Below, one piece after another: positions 33,809 through 45,553 of a stretch of DNA of 64,000 nt. The notes under the pieces are model-generated. The model did not search any database, was not told the DNA's origin, and was given only the letters and a program-made list of their open reading frames with translations. The DNA lies in contig NC_088339.1 of assembly GCF_036884655.1 (NCBI RefSeq), positions 31,767,001 through 31,831,000 of the forward strand. Reading direction: 5' to 3'. The translations under genes and the position numbers were made by a program. The DNA is from Musa acuminata AAA Group (lineage: Eukaryota; Streptophyta; Magnoliopsida; Zingiberales; Musaceae). Each line of letters opens with the position of its first letter. Position 1 is the first letter of the stretch.

Positions 33809-36800
33809 TTAGACCCTTCCCCTGAAAACAATGTGATGACAGGTACTGTCACAAGGGTATGCACAGTCTACTTCATCTACTTGGCTCCGATCGAAGAACC
33901 AGTCACCAACAGCTGTAGCGATTCTCTGCACAACAAAATAGTGTCAATTACTATAGATAATAGTGCTTTACGCGCTCAGTGAAGAATGACTATAGATAAT
34001 AGTGTCAATTACTTAAAAAGTTTGATGAGAGAAGTCATATTAGTAAAACAGGATGTCAATCAAGCAAAAAAGCATTGCCGAGAGTTGACATCAAACTATT
34101 AGTGAAACTTTACATGGAAACAATAATGTTGAACTGAATATGAGTTTACATGGTACAAAAACCTCTCGAGCCAAAAGAAAAAAATGGAAACATTGAATGG
34201 CAGGGAAATCAATGACATAAAAACCTCTTGAGCCAAAAGAAGAATAGCAGAGCAAAGCAATGAAATATCAGCTTTTTGTGAAGCTGCCACATGTAAGTAA
34301 TTTAATTCCTCAGCATTTGCATGAGTGGGTGACACATTCAGATGCTTGGACAAGGTTTGGCTATGATAAGATTTTTACACAAGAATTCCCAGATGAATCT
34401 TTAGCTATGAGCACAGTTAAGTATTAGTTTGATCAATCAGATTATCTGTGATGAAATAACTTGATGTTCCATTGATTTATTTACACATTCTCTTTGTGGT
34501 CATTTGAGTTAGTCCGCGTACTAAGGCAGCAGGAAACCATAGGTGTTTTCCTCAATGAATAAAATGTTGAAAGAAAAACAAGTCGAAAAGATAAATTCCA
34601 AATCAGAAGTATGTATGGAGCACATCTTAACATCTGAAGGAGATAAACAGGGAAACATAAACATCCATGTGGCAAAGTCGGCTTAAAATTAGTACAACAT
34701 ATGATTTGAATCCTATGAACCTTGTACTTATTTCTTTCTTGATTGTCAACCAGTTTTCATCCGCTATCTTTTTTTCATATTTCATAGTAGACCGATGACA
34801 AGAGATGAATATATAGACAAATAAGATAAGGGTTGAAATGAAAAAAGAAACTGTGGTTTAAGGGCATCCATCTTAATAGTTGATCCTCCTGGAGAAGTAC
34901 AGATGGCTTCAAGCCTTTGTTCTTATTCATCCAATGTTTTATGACCTAAACCAAAAGTTGTATCTAGGTAGATTAACACTTCAGTTGATAGATTCAGTTT
35001 ATACCCATAAATAGAGATCCATTAAAACTTCTAAAATCATAGCATGTAAGTAGCTTACAAAGTATTTGGGCATAAATTGATTGAGAGAAATATGATGAAC
35101 CATACCTTATTCCCAATAAGTGGGGAATTACTTGCATACCATGTGTCCTGTCTCTCACTTTGGCAATGTGCGAAACATGAATTTATATATAACCCATTTT
35201 TACCAGAACTGGAGAACTCTTTAACTGCATTAAGCATTTGATCTCTGAACCCTGAATAATACAAAGATCCATATGTAATTAATTTACCGAAACTGATGCA
35301 TCTAGTATCAAGCGAAAGTACAGATGGGAGAGAAAACCTTGCAAAAACTGGAGTTGATATGAATTGCAATTTGCATGGTTCATTTTACATTCTTTCCAAT
35401 AACCCTGTGGATCAGCTGTTTTTGGGGCTAAGCTTTGCTGTAACTGAAAATCCAATAAATGCAATTTGTCACAGAAAAGAACCAGTAGCTTCACACTCTA
35501 TGAAGCTCTCACCATCTATGGATTGCCATAGATCTATGCACACTAACATAGGTCGTTGATGTGTGATCAATGGAAACAATATAAAAATTCCTCAAAATTA
35601 TGAATATACCTGCCATACATCATATGCTGTGTTCAACAGAAAAAGTGGAGTCTGAATATTGCCGACCACATTCTGTGGGAAGAAGCACTGCACCGGAAAA
35701 TCAAGAAAGCTTAAGCATCGGTAATCAGGACTGTTATTCTCCGTCATACACCTCTGTGACAAAAGTAACATTACCGAAGTTGCATCCATGCGTGCTGTAC
35801 AAGTCCTGGGCAAGTACCTCCCGGCACCCTTGAGGTGACAGATTTTATCATAAGAACAATGATATGAAATTTAGAGATACTTGATTAGAAGCGTCAAGTG
35901 ACTGAGAAAATGACAATCTTTTAAGCACAATCTTCATGCAACAAAATGCATAGGAAGTGATCATTACCTGCAAACTTACTACATCTCCGAAGAAGGATCT
36001 CATGGTGTGCCCACCAGCGACATCGACACTATGATTTGTGAAGAAATCATATGTAACTTATAATAAAAATCAATAATAATTTGAAGCTATATGTACAAAA
36101 CAAAAAAAAGTTTATTTATATATGACTGTATAGTCGTTTAGGTCATTTTTATCAAGTTGATGGAGCATGAAGCCTTACGAATCAAGGAACAAGCCAGCAT
36201 CAGCAAAGCACTTGACGTTGGTACTACTTGAAAATAATGCTCGGAAATTATCACAGTGGAATATGGTCGATAGACCACCCGCAGAACATCCAGAAAGAAG
36301 GGCCTAGAAATATATAGAGCATGTAAATTATCGGCATGGGAAACCTAGATGGACAGGAAATGACTACCTGACTGGCATCGCGCATTCCATTTGACAGTAG
36401 TTCTTCCATAGCAGCTAGCCAAATACGCTGTCCTCTAAAATAAAGGCCTGCAGCCTAAACAATTTAACTATGCTATAAGCCTGTAATGAAGTTTGTAATT
36501 GTTATTGTTGCAAGAATAAATGCACTTCTCAAAAGAAATGAAACAAAAGACTGAATAAGTTTTGTTCTACCTATAATATTCCATAACTAGGAGTAATCAA
36601 TTTTTCCAGCATAATTTCATTGTGGAACACAATTTTCACTTAACTTACAACTGAAACACTGAATGTATCAAACAGAAACTTCATATTCATTAGCAAAAAC
36701 TATATAAACTAATTAATATATCTGAGCAACAACAGAATTCACACACTGGTGGCACAACTGGTGGCACAACTAGCTATCCTAATATAATATTAGCAGCCAT

Positions 36801-38659
36801 AATGAGCTGATGATTTGTGGCATCGAAATCACAATTTTATGTTATTATTTTCCATGTAAGACCTGTGACCTAATGGAAGAGCCATTAAACCAACCTCGTT
36901 ATAACTTTCACCCAAAAATGATCCACCATCACAGTAGCGAATCTTGACTCTGTTCCAGTTATAGAAGTCTGCAAATAGTGGAATTTAGTATGTTAACGAA
37001 ACATAGCAAGTCATTCTGGTGCATATACTATAGAAGTTATTGTGAATAGGGGCGCCAGTTCGAGGCAAACCAGGATTTTCTTCAGGCTTGTTGCTGAGTA
37101 TTCCAGAAAATTGTATCTGTTTCTCCATGTAGTAAGATGAACCATGGTGACCTGTCTTTCGGAAAGCACATGATTTGATGTCATTGCACCAGCCTCCTCC
37201 CTGAGTTGCATTCAGTTTGAAGCTCATCAGTAGCAACATCAGACAAAAATGTGATGTTGCAGAGACCATATTGAATGTGTTAGTTCTGGAAAATTTTAGT
37301 TTCGATGATTTCCAATATTATGATGCAAGACCAGATTTTCTGAATCAAAACCAGAGTTAAGATTATGCAATCTGTAGATTTAGCAAGTCACCTCTAGATT
37401 GACGATCCAGCTATTTGCTCCGGATCCATAGCCACGATGTAAGTGGTAGCCGGGTAAGCTCCCATCCAAACACACTGGATTCGGCAAGAACAAATTTTCA
37501 TAAACTGACCAGTTTCTTCCAAATAGCTTATTAGTATGCATGAATCTTAGTAAAACAAATCAAAAGATAAACAAAATACATGAGATGTGTATATGTTTGA
37601 GGAAAACCAACTTACATCAAATTCCAAAGGTTCCTTTCATAAAATAAAGATGAATAGACATATGACAGTATAATATGACTACTATTTCGTTTTGCTTTCC
37701 TGTTATCTGAGTCAAGTTACAAATTTCATATGAGTGTTTTCAAGTATCACCCAGTCATTACTCAAATATAATGGATTTGGATCAGTACAATAATTTATAT
37801 TAATTGTAATAAATTAGAGTTAACCCTCAGACTACGATAACAGGAGTTTCATATGATGAAAAGATATCCTAGTATATCAGGGGGCGAAGATGAACTATTT
37901 AAGGTCAGAAAGAGGCTTCAATGGATGACAAACATGGAATACTAAGGAAAATTGAAAGAATCCATATAGTTTTTGGACATAAAACCAAAGCTTTCGCTTT
38001 GTGTACCATCATGTCTCCGTGCTTTCTTTTAATCAGACTCCAGAAAAAATGATTCATATTAAAAAAAAATGGCAACAAAATTGAAAGTCATCCTTACAGT
38101 AAAGTGGCCAACCACTAAGCATACAGAAAAAATAGGAAGCATAAAAGAGAAGGATGACACTACTGTAATGGCGATCATTATATGACCTCATAAAAGTATC
38201 GCCATGAGTGCCAATGGAAAGACGTTATCACCAAAATGATTTTGAAGGCTCAACAACATGGATCTTTAGACTTGTACATAAACTATAACCCCAGTCAAAT
38301 ATGCCACACATAATGATGGGGGAGAACAGTTATCACTCCATAAACAATAGCACAAGAGGAAGATCACAAACCCTAATGGAAACCTGTTAAATTTCGACCT
38401 TGAACTAAGATGCTAAATGCTAAAAGCCATGCAGCGTGCACAGATCAGATAAAACCAAGAAACAGATGAGAGGAGGCAAAACATGAGTATTACCAGCATG
38501 CTTAGCTGCAGCCGACTGTATGAGAGTCAGACCCACAAGCAGAGGACTGCTGCCTCCACCTCCATTGTTCGCAAAGGCCACTTCACTCGTATTCCAGTAC
38601 TCAGTCCCATGAGCCCATCTCACCCACAGAAGGAAACCAGCAACCCACAGAAGACTCAT
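33809..38659 (-). CDS. PAE: Pectin acetylesterase (CE13 family)
   Basis: Twelve exons: 38494-38659, 37392-37474, 37071-37200, 36895-36968, 36368-36454, 36179-36303, 35968-36028, 35775-35828, 35610-35687, 35338-35443, 35106-35251 and 33809-33925. All phases agree, giving 408 residues. The start [20 protein letters not shown] and a later hydrophobic run suggest a signal peptide or anchor, so the product is secretory. Family blocks in order: [53 protein letters not shown] (nucleophile S187), [14 protein letters not shown] (D283) and [15 protein letters not shown] (H350). These suggest an intact Ser-Asp-His triad. Known reaction: release of acetate from O-acetylated homogalacturonan in the wall, affecting pectin gelling and digestibility. 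The alternative acceptor for exon 10 is 6 bases downstream (TTACAG). Confidence 0.96.
34157..34240. repeat. Short tandem duplication in PAE last intron
   Basis: AAAACCTCTCGAGCCAAAAG and AAAACCTCTTGAGCCAAAAG lie 60 bp apart (from about 34158 and 34218). The last intron (33926-35105) also holds CTATAGATAATAGTG near 33951 and 33992, the first straddling the end of the intron. Confidence 0.8.
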
Positions 38660-39410
38660 GGGGAACCTCCACCACCTCTCCTTCCTCTTTCCTCACGGGA
38701 GAAGAAAGAGGAAGATAGACTGGGAGGCAGATCTAAGAGAGCAGCTAAAGAGACAACCGAGCACAGCCCAACAGTGATATATAGAGGACAAAAGCATCAG
38801 ACTGACACCAAATACGCGGAGGCGTGTGGTTTTAACTAAGAGAGGAGAATGCTATTAATCTCATTACTGCTCGAGCAGTAGAAATCAAAGCAGCGTACTC
38901 TTTTAACTACTACTTTGGAGTAACGTGGTGGGTAGATTTGTGCTATACGGGATTCCTTCATCTCAGTGTCGGCTAGTTCAGTTAAAATCCAAAGAGAAGC
39001 AAGCTGCGAATGGCTTGCGATTGATCTGCTTTCGTGTGCCACGCAATTAATGTTAGCTGTTTGTAGCACATTAGCAATCTGGTAGAAAGAACATTAGCTG
39101 ATAGTGGAGATTACAGGGGTGGGAAGAAGGAACTAAAGACCACCACAGCAGTATTGCTTGCAGGGAAAGGAGACCCATCAGGCAAGTGGACAAGGAATAA
39201 AGCTTCTGTTTGTGTGGGACATTAGAAGGAAAGCCTGCTGCATTGCTTCTCTTCACACATTGCTTTTCGAGTTGCCACTGATTCCTGTACATTTTGGTCC
39301 CTTGGTTTTCAGTGGGGACTATTGGCATCAGGTTATGCTAAGACTGTTAAAGGTTCTACAAAAGGACCTAATGAGATCATTACATGAAATATTCACTACA
39401 ACTGAAGAAA

Positions 39411-39610
39411 TAATTTTCCTTTCGAAAAGCTTCCCAGATTAATGTATGCATGAGAATTCTGATAAAAAGGATTAATCAAGCAATTGGATGGTTGCATTGA
39501 CACACTGCCAAAAATACTCACTAATAATTGAAGGAATCATTTCCTTTCAAAAAGCTTCCTGTAGTAATGTATACCCGAAAAGATCTGATAAAAGATTAAT
39601 CAAGTAATTA
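39411..39610. repeat. Tandem duplication, period about 126 bp
   Basis: The block TTTTCCTTTCGAAAAGCTTC ... TAATGTAT ... TCTGATAAAA ... GATTAATCAAG occurs at about 39413-39483 and about 39537-39608 with modest divergence. It lies between the PAE gene and the unrecognised three-exon frame. Confidence 0.8.
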
Positions 39611-39846
39611 CAATCTGCCGATCAATGTTTCCTACATGCAACTCTTACATATCAATCCTCATGGAGAGAATGGTTGTGGAAGAATAATTAGGCACACTCC
39701 AGAAATCAGGTTTTCTGCATGACTTGTTTTTTCCTGATGATAAAGGCAAGAAGATGAAGCCTTAAGCATTTAATTAATTGAGGGGGCATCTAAATAATCC
39801 TCTGCCGACAAGCAGGTAGATATACAAATCAATTAAGCTTCCCCTT

Positions 39847-41163
39847 TCAAAGTGGGCCAGAAACCTTTTTGAGGTACATGTTACTTGCTCTTTGTTTCAA
39901 ATTGGAATGATTGCAGCCATCATCCATGCATGGCTTACTGGTCACTGCTCCTGCATACCAAAGGAGCTTTCTACAGCTTCTCCTCCGCCTTACCTCTACA
40001 ATCTGATAGCACTGTCGGTTTCTCCTTTCTGTGCCATCGGCCATAGGAGCTCTGTGTAGTTCTCTTCGGATTGTTGGAAACAGTGTTGGTAATGACCTGC
40101 AAGTAGATAGATTGTAGAGTTCACTAGGCTTATTGTCAACATTCCTTAGTGGTTGATGAACTGACAAGCACACAACATACAGACATAACATGTGTTTCGG
40201 CAGGACTCATGTCCTGTTGTTGGGAGTTGCTGTTTGATTGTGCCTTTCAAGTCAAGCTGGCAAGTGATACAATTCAATCAACTTAATTATGAACAGCGAT
40301 ACCATGCCAATAGTTGTGCATTTGCAGCAGAGAGAAAAGCCTGAACCATATGTTCGGCGTAATTAAGGAGCACATTTAACTGTATACTTTGGCAGACTTC
40401 TTTCTTACTCCTATTCTTTGTGTTTAACAGGCTTTCTTTGTTTGTTTCCGTTCTCTTTCCTTTGCCTTTGTCCTCTTCAGCGGTACTCTGTTAGCTCTCT
40501 CAGAATGAATTCCTAGTAGTTCTTCTACGGTAAGATAAATGGTGAGCAGAAGACCGGGAGAACACTGGAGGGTACAAGAATTAACAGGGTTAAACATTAT
40601 GTAAACAATGACTCTGAAAAGAACAGTTCATGTTATAAATCCTATAGTATTTTTCTATTTTTTTTGCTGCAATATCTTGTAAACACATGCATGAGGAAAG
40701 ATACCTGGACATCGGTTTTGAACAAATGCTGCCCAAGGCAAGGCTAGCCACCAAGTTGCTAAGTCCAGTTCTGGGAGCATCAACTATAGAATCACAAACA
40801 TCCTTCACGGTCGGCATCCACCATAGGCAGATGGTGCCATCCCTGATAACATGACGGAAATATTTGAGAACTGATATTTTCCAAAATTAAAGTTCTTAAA
40901 ACAAACTACCCGAAACTGCAGCAATAATTGTCATCATCTTATAAATAATGATCTGCTAATAAAAAATTGCATCCAAAGCTACAACATCAAAAGCCCAAGT
41001 TACAAAAAAGAGAAAAAAAAACGCTCACCTGCTTTCTTGAAACCCAAAGAGATAAGCTTTATGCAGAACCATTGACCCTGAGATGATATCCACCTTTGTG
41101 GAATCATAAGGAAACATAGATCGGGATGGAAAACCATGAATCAGCATGTCATTCCCAATCCAA
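39847..41163 (-). CDS. Unrecognised three-exon reading frame downstream of the F-box gene
   Basis: Three stretches join in frame with canonical sites: 41029-41163 (44 codons), 40705-40842 (45 codons) and 39847-40096 (82 codons plus stop). Donors are GTGAGC and GTATCT; acceptors are CTTGCTAG, a CAG at 40843-40845 and CTTGCAG. Every junction splits an Arg AGG codon as AG/G. Translation includes MLIHGFPSRSMFPYDSTKVD, DGTICLWWMPTVKDVCDSIV and a basic C-terminus ending YLKKVSGPL. From ATG 41147 it would be 168 residues. I recognise no domain. It could be a separate small gene. Alternatively it could be terminal exons of the F-box gene: exon 2 of that gene ends in the compatible phase and would give DPDADN followed by WIGND. 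Chance open frames remain possible. RNA evidence would decide. Confidence 0.35.
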
Positions 41164-41204
41164 CTAGCAAGGCATAAGCCATTTAATAACAAAGAATTCA
41201 AAGA

Positions 41205-41422
41205 TTAGAAGGTAATTGGTCTTGCTATTTCTCTGAACAATCCTAACATCTTTCTTTTTGTAACATCATTTTATAAGATGGATACAATACAAAGCTTGTA
41301 AGGTAATTGGTCGTACCACTTCTCTGAATAAACATCATATCATGCTGGAAGCCATTGAGGTCTCCAGTCAGATCTTTCTTTTTGTAACATCTTACAAAAA
41401 TGGATACAATACAAAGCAGGAT
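41205..41422. repeat. Overlapping tandem duplications just 3' of the F-box stop codon
   Basis: AAGGTAATTGGTC occurs at about 41209 and 41299. TCTTTCTTTTTGTAACATC followed by GGATACAATACAAAGC occurs at about 41251-41297 and 41373-41418. This is a local duplication in or next to the 3' UTR. Confidence 0.85.
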
Positions 41423-41427
41423 GAACT

Positions 41428-43027
41428 CTATTCCTCCATTGAAGCACATCCTAAAATACGACAAGCTTGTACTGGCATAGGTTTAGCATCCTGCCATTCT
41501 AGTGGTGAAGTTCTTGGATCACAGAATTTAGTTGCATCTAGCTTCACATATGCATACGTATGATTGCTTGTGTTATACTTGAGAACCATACCTCCAACAA
41601 CATATATGCACCTCCCAAATGCGATAAAACCAAACCCGAATGGACTCAATGGTCTATCGTGGTCTGGTAGAACCACTGCAGGATATACACCCAAAGCGTG
41701 CCAATCCTTTTGATCGGGCATCACCATGGTAACAGTGCCATCTGGAAGTATGCTGTAGATGTCACTTTCAATAATGGTTGTAGTGTCATGTGTCAATTTA
41801 CAAACTGGCAGCAAATCTTCCATAACATGCCACTTTTGATCTGATGGATTGAAGGTAACATAAGTATCATGCTGAAAATTGCAGATTCTCTTGCCGACAA
41901 CATGAAATTGGCCTCCATGGGATATGCTGAAGCACTCGATCAGGGGGAAAGGCATTGATGGTAAATCTTTCCACCTGAAAATGTTTATAGTTATTTGTTA
42001 CGTGTGATCCCTATACAAGAAACCAACGTCAACAAAGTCGTAATGTTCAAACCATTTTAGGTAAGCTACATGGATCTTTTTTTCACCATTGAGACATAAA
42101 AAATCATATTCTTAACAAGATATCCATAAGAACCTTACTTATCTGCATCAGGATCATAAACTTCAGCAGTAGCAAGCCCTTCAGAACTACTAGAGTTGCT
42201 TCCACCAGCTACATAAACCTTGTCAGAGATAACAGCACATGCAAAATCAGTTCGTGCTGTTTGCATGTTAGCCGTGGCGTTCCACTGCTTCTTGAACGGA
42301 TCGAACACCATCACCGATCTCGTCTCCCAGCACCTCTTTTCTGAATGTGATATGTGGCAGCCACCAATCACTAGGAACTTGTTGCTCACACTTACACATG
42401 AAAACCTGCATAGTTCATCATCATCAGTGAATCCTGGCATTCTTGGCAAAGGGTGCCAACGATCTGCATCAGGATCATAAGCATGCCACAGAGCTGGGCT
42501 GTCGGCTCCCAAAACAAACAGCCAATCCCCACACCACCCTTCCCTGGCCTTTATATGAGCATAATCCATGCTCCTGATCGCTCGTTTCCATTTCTTTGAC
42601 ACACATTCTAGCAATCCATGATATCCATGCGAGATCTTTGCCAAACACCTCAAGGCCAAATCATCAGGCAGACCAGGAATTATCGCTTCGCATGTCCTGC
42701 TTAGGTGAAGTCGACAAATCAGTAAATTATGAAATCACTTTAGCACGGTAAAAATCCAAGAACAAGGACGACATTTTACAGTAAAAGTCAATCAGCAACC
42801 TTCCAATAAAGGCACAGATCCAGCAAGGGATCCGTGCCTTTATTACCCTCTTGACACAGCCTGACGATCACGGAAAAACATATCTAATACAAACTCGGGA
42901 AATAAACCTTCGATTCTCTTGGGGATAAAGTCTTCAATTGTGAAAAGAAACGACACTAATGAAACGAAAGAAAGGGATCGAGAGGGTAACCAGCTTACCC
43001 ATCATCGTCGTCGCCGCAGGAGTCCAT
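41428..43027 (-). CDS. F-box/kelch-repeat protein (SKIP30-like)
   Basis: Three coding exons, 42999-43027, 42139-42696 and 41428-41974, give 377 residues. The phases (2, then 2) fit exactly. Exon 1 encodes only MDSCGDDDD plus a split Gly. The F-box follows at once: IIPGLPDDLALRCLAKISHG and LLECVSKKWKRAI (about residues 14-50). Kelch-type motifs are DRWHPLPRMPGF, FLVIGGC, DPFKKQWNATANMQTARTDF, KVYVAGG, AEVYDPDAD, FHVVGK and IYVVGG. The C-terminus RILGCASMEE resembles the terminal TILGC of SKIP30-type proteins. Known role: substrate receptor of an SCF ubiquitin ligase, with the F-box binding SKP1/ASK and the propeller binding the target. Target unknown. The tiny first coding exon is easily missed by gene finders. 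Confidence 0.92.
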
Positions 43028-44421
43028 ATTTGTTGCTTCGATTCTTCGGAGAGCGGGAGGAGGAGGAGGGGGGCAAGAACAGCACCTTTCCGGCTGCCGG
43101 GTGGAAGAGAAGAGAAAGCCCTCTCGATCAACCCTAGAATAGTCTATCGTGTATTTCTTCGTTCCCCGCATGCGGGCTTTACTTGTCTGGGCCATCGGCT
43201 TTCGAACCACGGCCCATGGTGGGACTTTTCCCACCCTCATATGCCCCGTCCTCATACGCTCGTCGGTCGCGGTGGCGTGGGTGGCGCGGTTGGCGGTCTG
43301 TTTGCAGAGGCCTTTGTATGTAAGAACGATGAGTGGATGAATTGTGCTGTGTATGTGACATAGCAAAGCTGCAATTAGCTAATTGTTTGCTTGTTTTCTT
43401 AGATAATCCATTCTTCTTCGGAGACTGCAGCAGAAGAAGAGCACAAAAATACATGAATGATTTTAAGATAAGTAAAGACGGATCGAATCGATCTTAAAAT
43501 TAAAGAGGGTATATGTTTTTTGTAAGAATATCCTTACCATTTTTTTTTAATTTCTTCAATCTTTAATGTTACGGAAAGAGTATTGACCTTCTTCAACATC
43601 GTACCTCTCGTCATTACCATTATAACAATTTGGTTAATTGATCTTTTACTCTGTTTCACTCGGCATCCACATATGATGTTGGGCGAAACTAAAATTCTTA
43701 CTTATCAATCAGTGGTAATTATATTTAATTTTTTTTAGTATTTTGATTCTTAAACTTAAAAATTTTATATTGAAATCTCTATAAATTTAAAATATTTATT
43801 TTTATTTATCATAATATTATCGATTTTATCGATGAAAATATAAAATTGATGAGCAAGAAGATAATGGATGATACCGTCGTCGTCGGGAGCGTATGTGACT
43901 ATTGTAGATGAATTGAAAGAATGATGACAAGAGATGAGAAAACTACACGGATATTTACACTCTACATCTGCATCGACACTGATGCAATTGTCGAGCGATA
44001 TCGACGTAGTAGTCCGTAGGAGGGGCAGGATTCTAAGGACTAAGGAAAGGTGCTGAAGAACCTCCTTATTGTGTGTGTGACAGATTCTTTCACTTGTGAT
44101 CACTTCAAAGAAAGCCCTCCCCTACCACACACACCACTGGCATTGCATTTGGCCTCTTTCCTTCCTTCGGTGTATGACTTCTTTTGTATGGGGAAATGAG
44201 GTCTGTGTTGTGCTCTTCATATGATTCCCCCACCTTTTCTAATGTTATCAGCTGTAGACATCAGTTGGGATGAAGACCTCAAGCACCTGAGTTGAGTACC
44301 AAACACATGAGGGAGGGTATAAAGATGCATGAGTTTAGGAATAAGCCTTTCCGAAACGCTTATATATTCCCTCTGCCCTGCTTTAATTAGAGAAACAGCC
44401 TCTTACTTAACCCTTTGCCTT

Positions 44422-44457
<36 letters not shown>

Positions 44458-44647
44458 AATGCTTCCCATAATTCTTCTCTCTGGTTCATGTGGAGCTGTG
44501 TAATCTTTTGGTGGAGGAATGCTTGTCGCCTACTTAATATTAAGATAAGAAAAGCTTTCACGCTTCCAAAGACGTCTCTTCCTACTCCTTCCGCACTCAT
44601 CTTTTCCTCTGCTTCTCTTGGTTTGGTTGCTCTTTTGTTTGCTTCGT
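43028..44647. other. Divergent spacer between F-box and ZAT genes
   Basis: Contains the F-box gene 5' UTR and promoter (from 43028) and the ZAT promoter. A TATAAAG box at 44318-44324 and TATATAT at 44361-44367 precede the ZAT start codon by about 290-330 bp. A CT microsatellite lies at about 44424-44456. The middle (about 43500-43860) is AT-rich and shows nothing. Confidence 0.5.
44424..44456. repeat. CT microsatellite in the ZAT 5' leader
   Basis: A perfect CT run of about 16 units between the candidate TATA boxes and the ZAT start codon. Confidence 0.95.
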
Positions 44648-45553
44648 ATGGAGAAGCACAAGTGTCGCATATGCTTCCGCCGCTTCCCCAGCGGTCGCGC
44701 TCTCGGCGGCCACATGCGCTCTCACGTAAGCTCTGCCACCCCTCCGCCCAAGCTCCATGGCCATCACTGCCCCGCCGGCTACGCGGTGGCGGAGGGGGAA
44801 GAGGAGGGGAAGCTTACCGAACAAGCTTCCTGTGGCCTCAGGGTGAAGGGTCGGAAGAGGTCCCGCCTCGAGGACCCGGAGTCTTCCTCCGCCTTCGCCG
44901 CCGTCGGGTCCACCTACGCTGTCGTCGAGGACGGCGAGAGCGAGACCGACGCCAATCACCGTTGCCGATCCAAGCGAGCCCGCCACGCTTACTCGCGTCC
45001 GGAGCCGGCGAGCTCGGCATCGGATGTCACGACGGAGGAGGACGTCGCACTCTGCCTCATGATGCTCTCACGCGACTCCTGGACCAGCGGCGATGTGGAG
45101 GAGGGAAATGTCCGTCGGATCACCTCCCGTTCGCGGCCGCCGCGGAGGAGGCGAAGCAGGTACCAGTGCGGGAAGTGCAAGAAAGTGTTTCGGTCGTGCC
45201 AAGCGCTAGGCGGCCACCGGGCGAGCCGCCACAACCACAAGCCGAAGAGCTGTATGCCGGCCGTCGGACAGCGGACCGAAGGCGACGACGACTTCGAGGC
45301 CGATGCGGATGCCAAGGTCTACGAGTGCCCCTTCTGCCTCAGAGTCTTCGCCTCCGGCCAGGCTCTCGGCGGCCACAAGCGATCACACTTAACATCCTCC
45401 GCCGCCACCACCATGACTACCACAAGCGATCACGCCAAATTCAACCGTGCTCTCGGAGTAATTGATCTCAACTTGCCTGCGCCGGCGGATGACGATGTGG
45501 CTCTGTCTGCTGCTTCGGACACAGAGTTCATCGTCAACCACACAGCGAGCTGA
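44648..45553 (+). CDS. C2H2 zinc-finger transcriptional repressor, ZAT1/4/9-like
   Basis: Intronless, 301 residues. The ATG at 44648 is chosen because the finger starts at once (MEKHKCRICF); a frame-compatible ATG lies 30 bases upstream but adds only a hydrophobic leader. Three plant-type C2H2 fingers: C6/C9/H22/H26 with RALGGH, C174/C177/H190/H195 with QALGGH, and C227/C230/H243/H247 with QALGGH. Finger 1 lies far from fingers 2 and 3, the ZAT1/4/9 layout. An acidic/Leu segment EEDVALCLMMLSRDSW (about 130-145) resembles the group's L-box region. RRRRSR (167-172) is a likely nuclear signal. An EAR repression motif DLNL is at 273-276. Known role of the group: repression in stress and developmental responses via the TOPLESS co-repressor. 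Confidence 0.95.
   Translation: MEKHKCRICFRRFPSGRALGGHMRSHVSSATPPPKLHGHHCPAGYAVAEGEEEGKLTEQASCGLRVKGRKRSRLEDPESSSAFAAVGSTYAVVEDGESETDANHRCRSKRARHAYSRPEPASSASDVTTEEDVALCLMMLSRDSWTSGDVEEGNVRRITSRSRPPRRRRSRYQCGKCKKVFRSCQALGGHRASRHNHKPKSCMPAVGQRTEGDDDFEADADAKVYECPFCLRVFASGQALGGHKRSHLTSSAATTMTTTSDHAKFNRALGVIDLNLPAPADDDVALSAASDTEFIVNHTAS

Noticed and set aside
44329..45465. Plus frame of 378 codons overlapping the ZAT gene
   Set aside because: Longer than the real gene but in a shifted frame. It is Arg/Pro-rich with no motif, while the 44648-45553 frame carries three perfect zinc fingers and an EAR motif.
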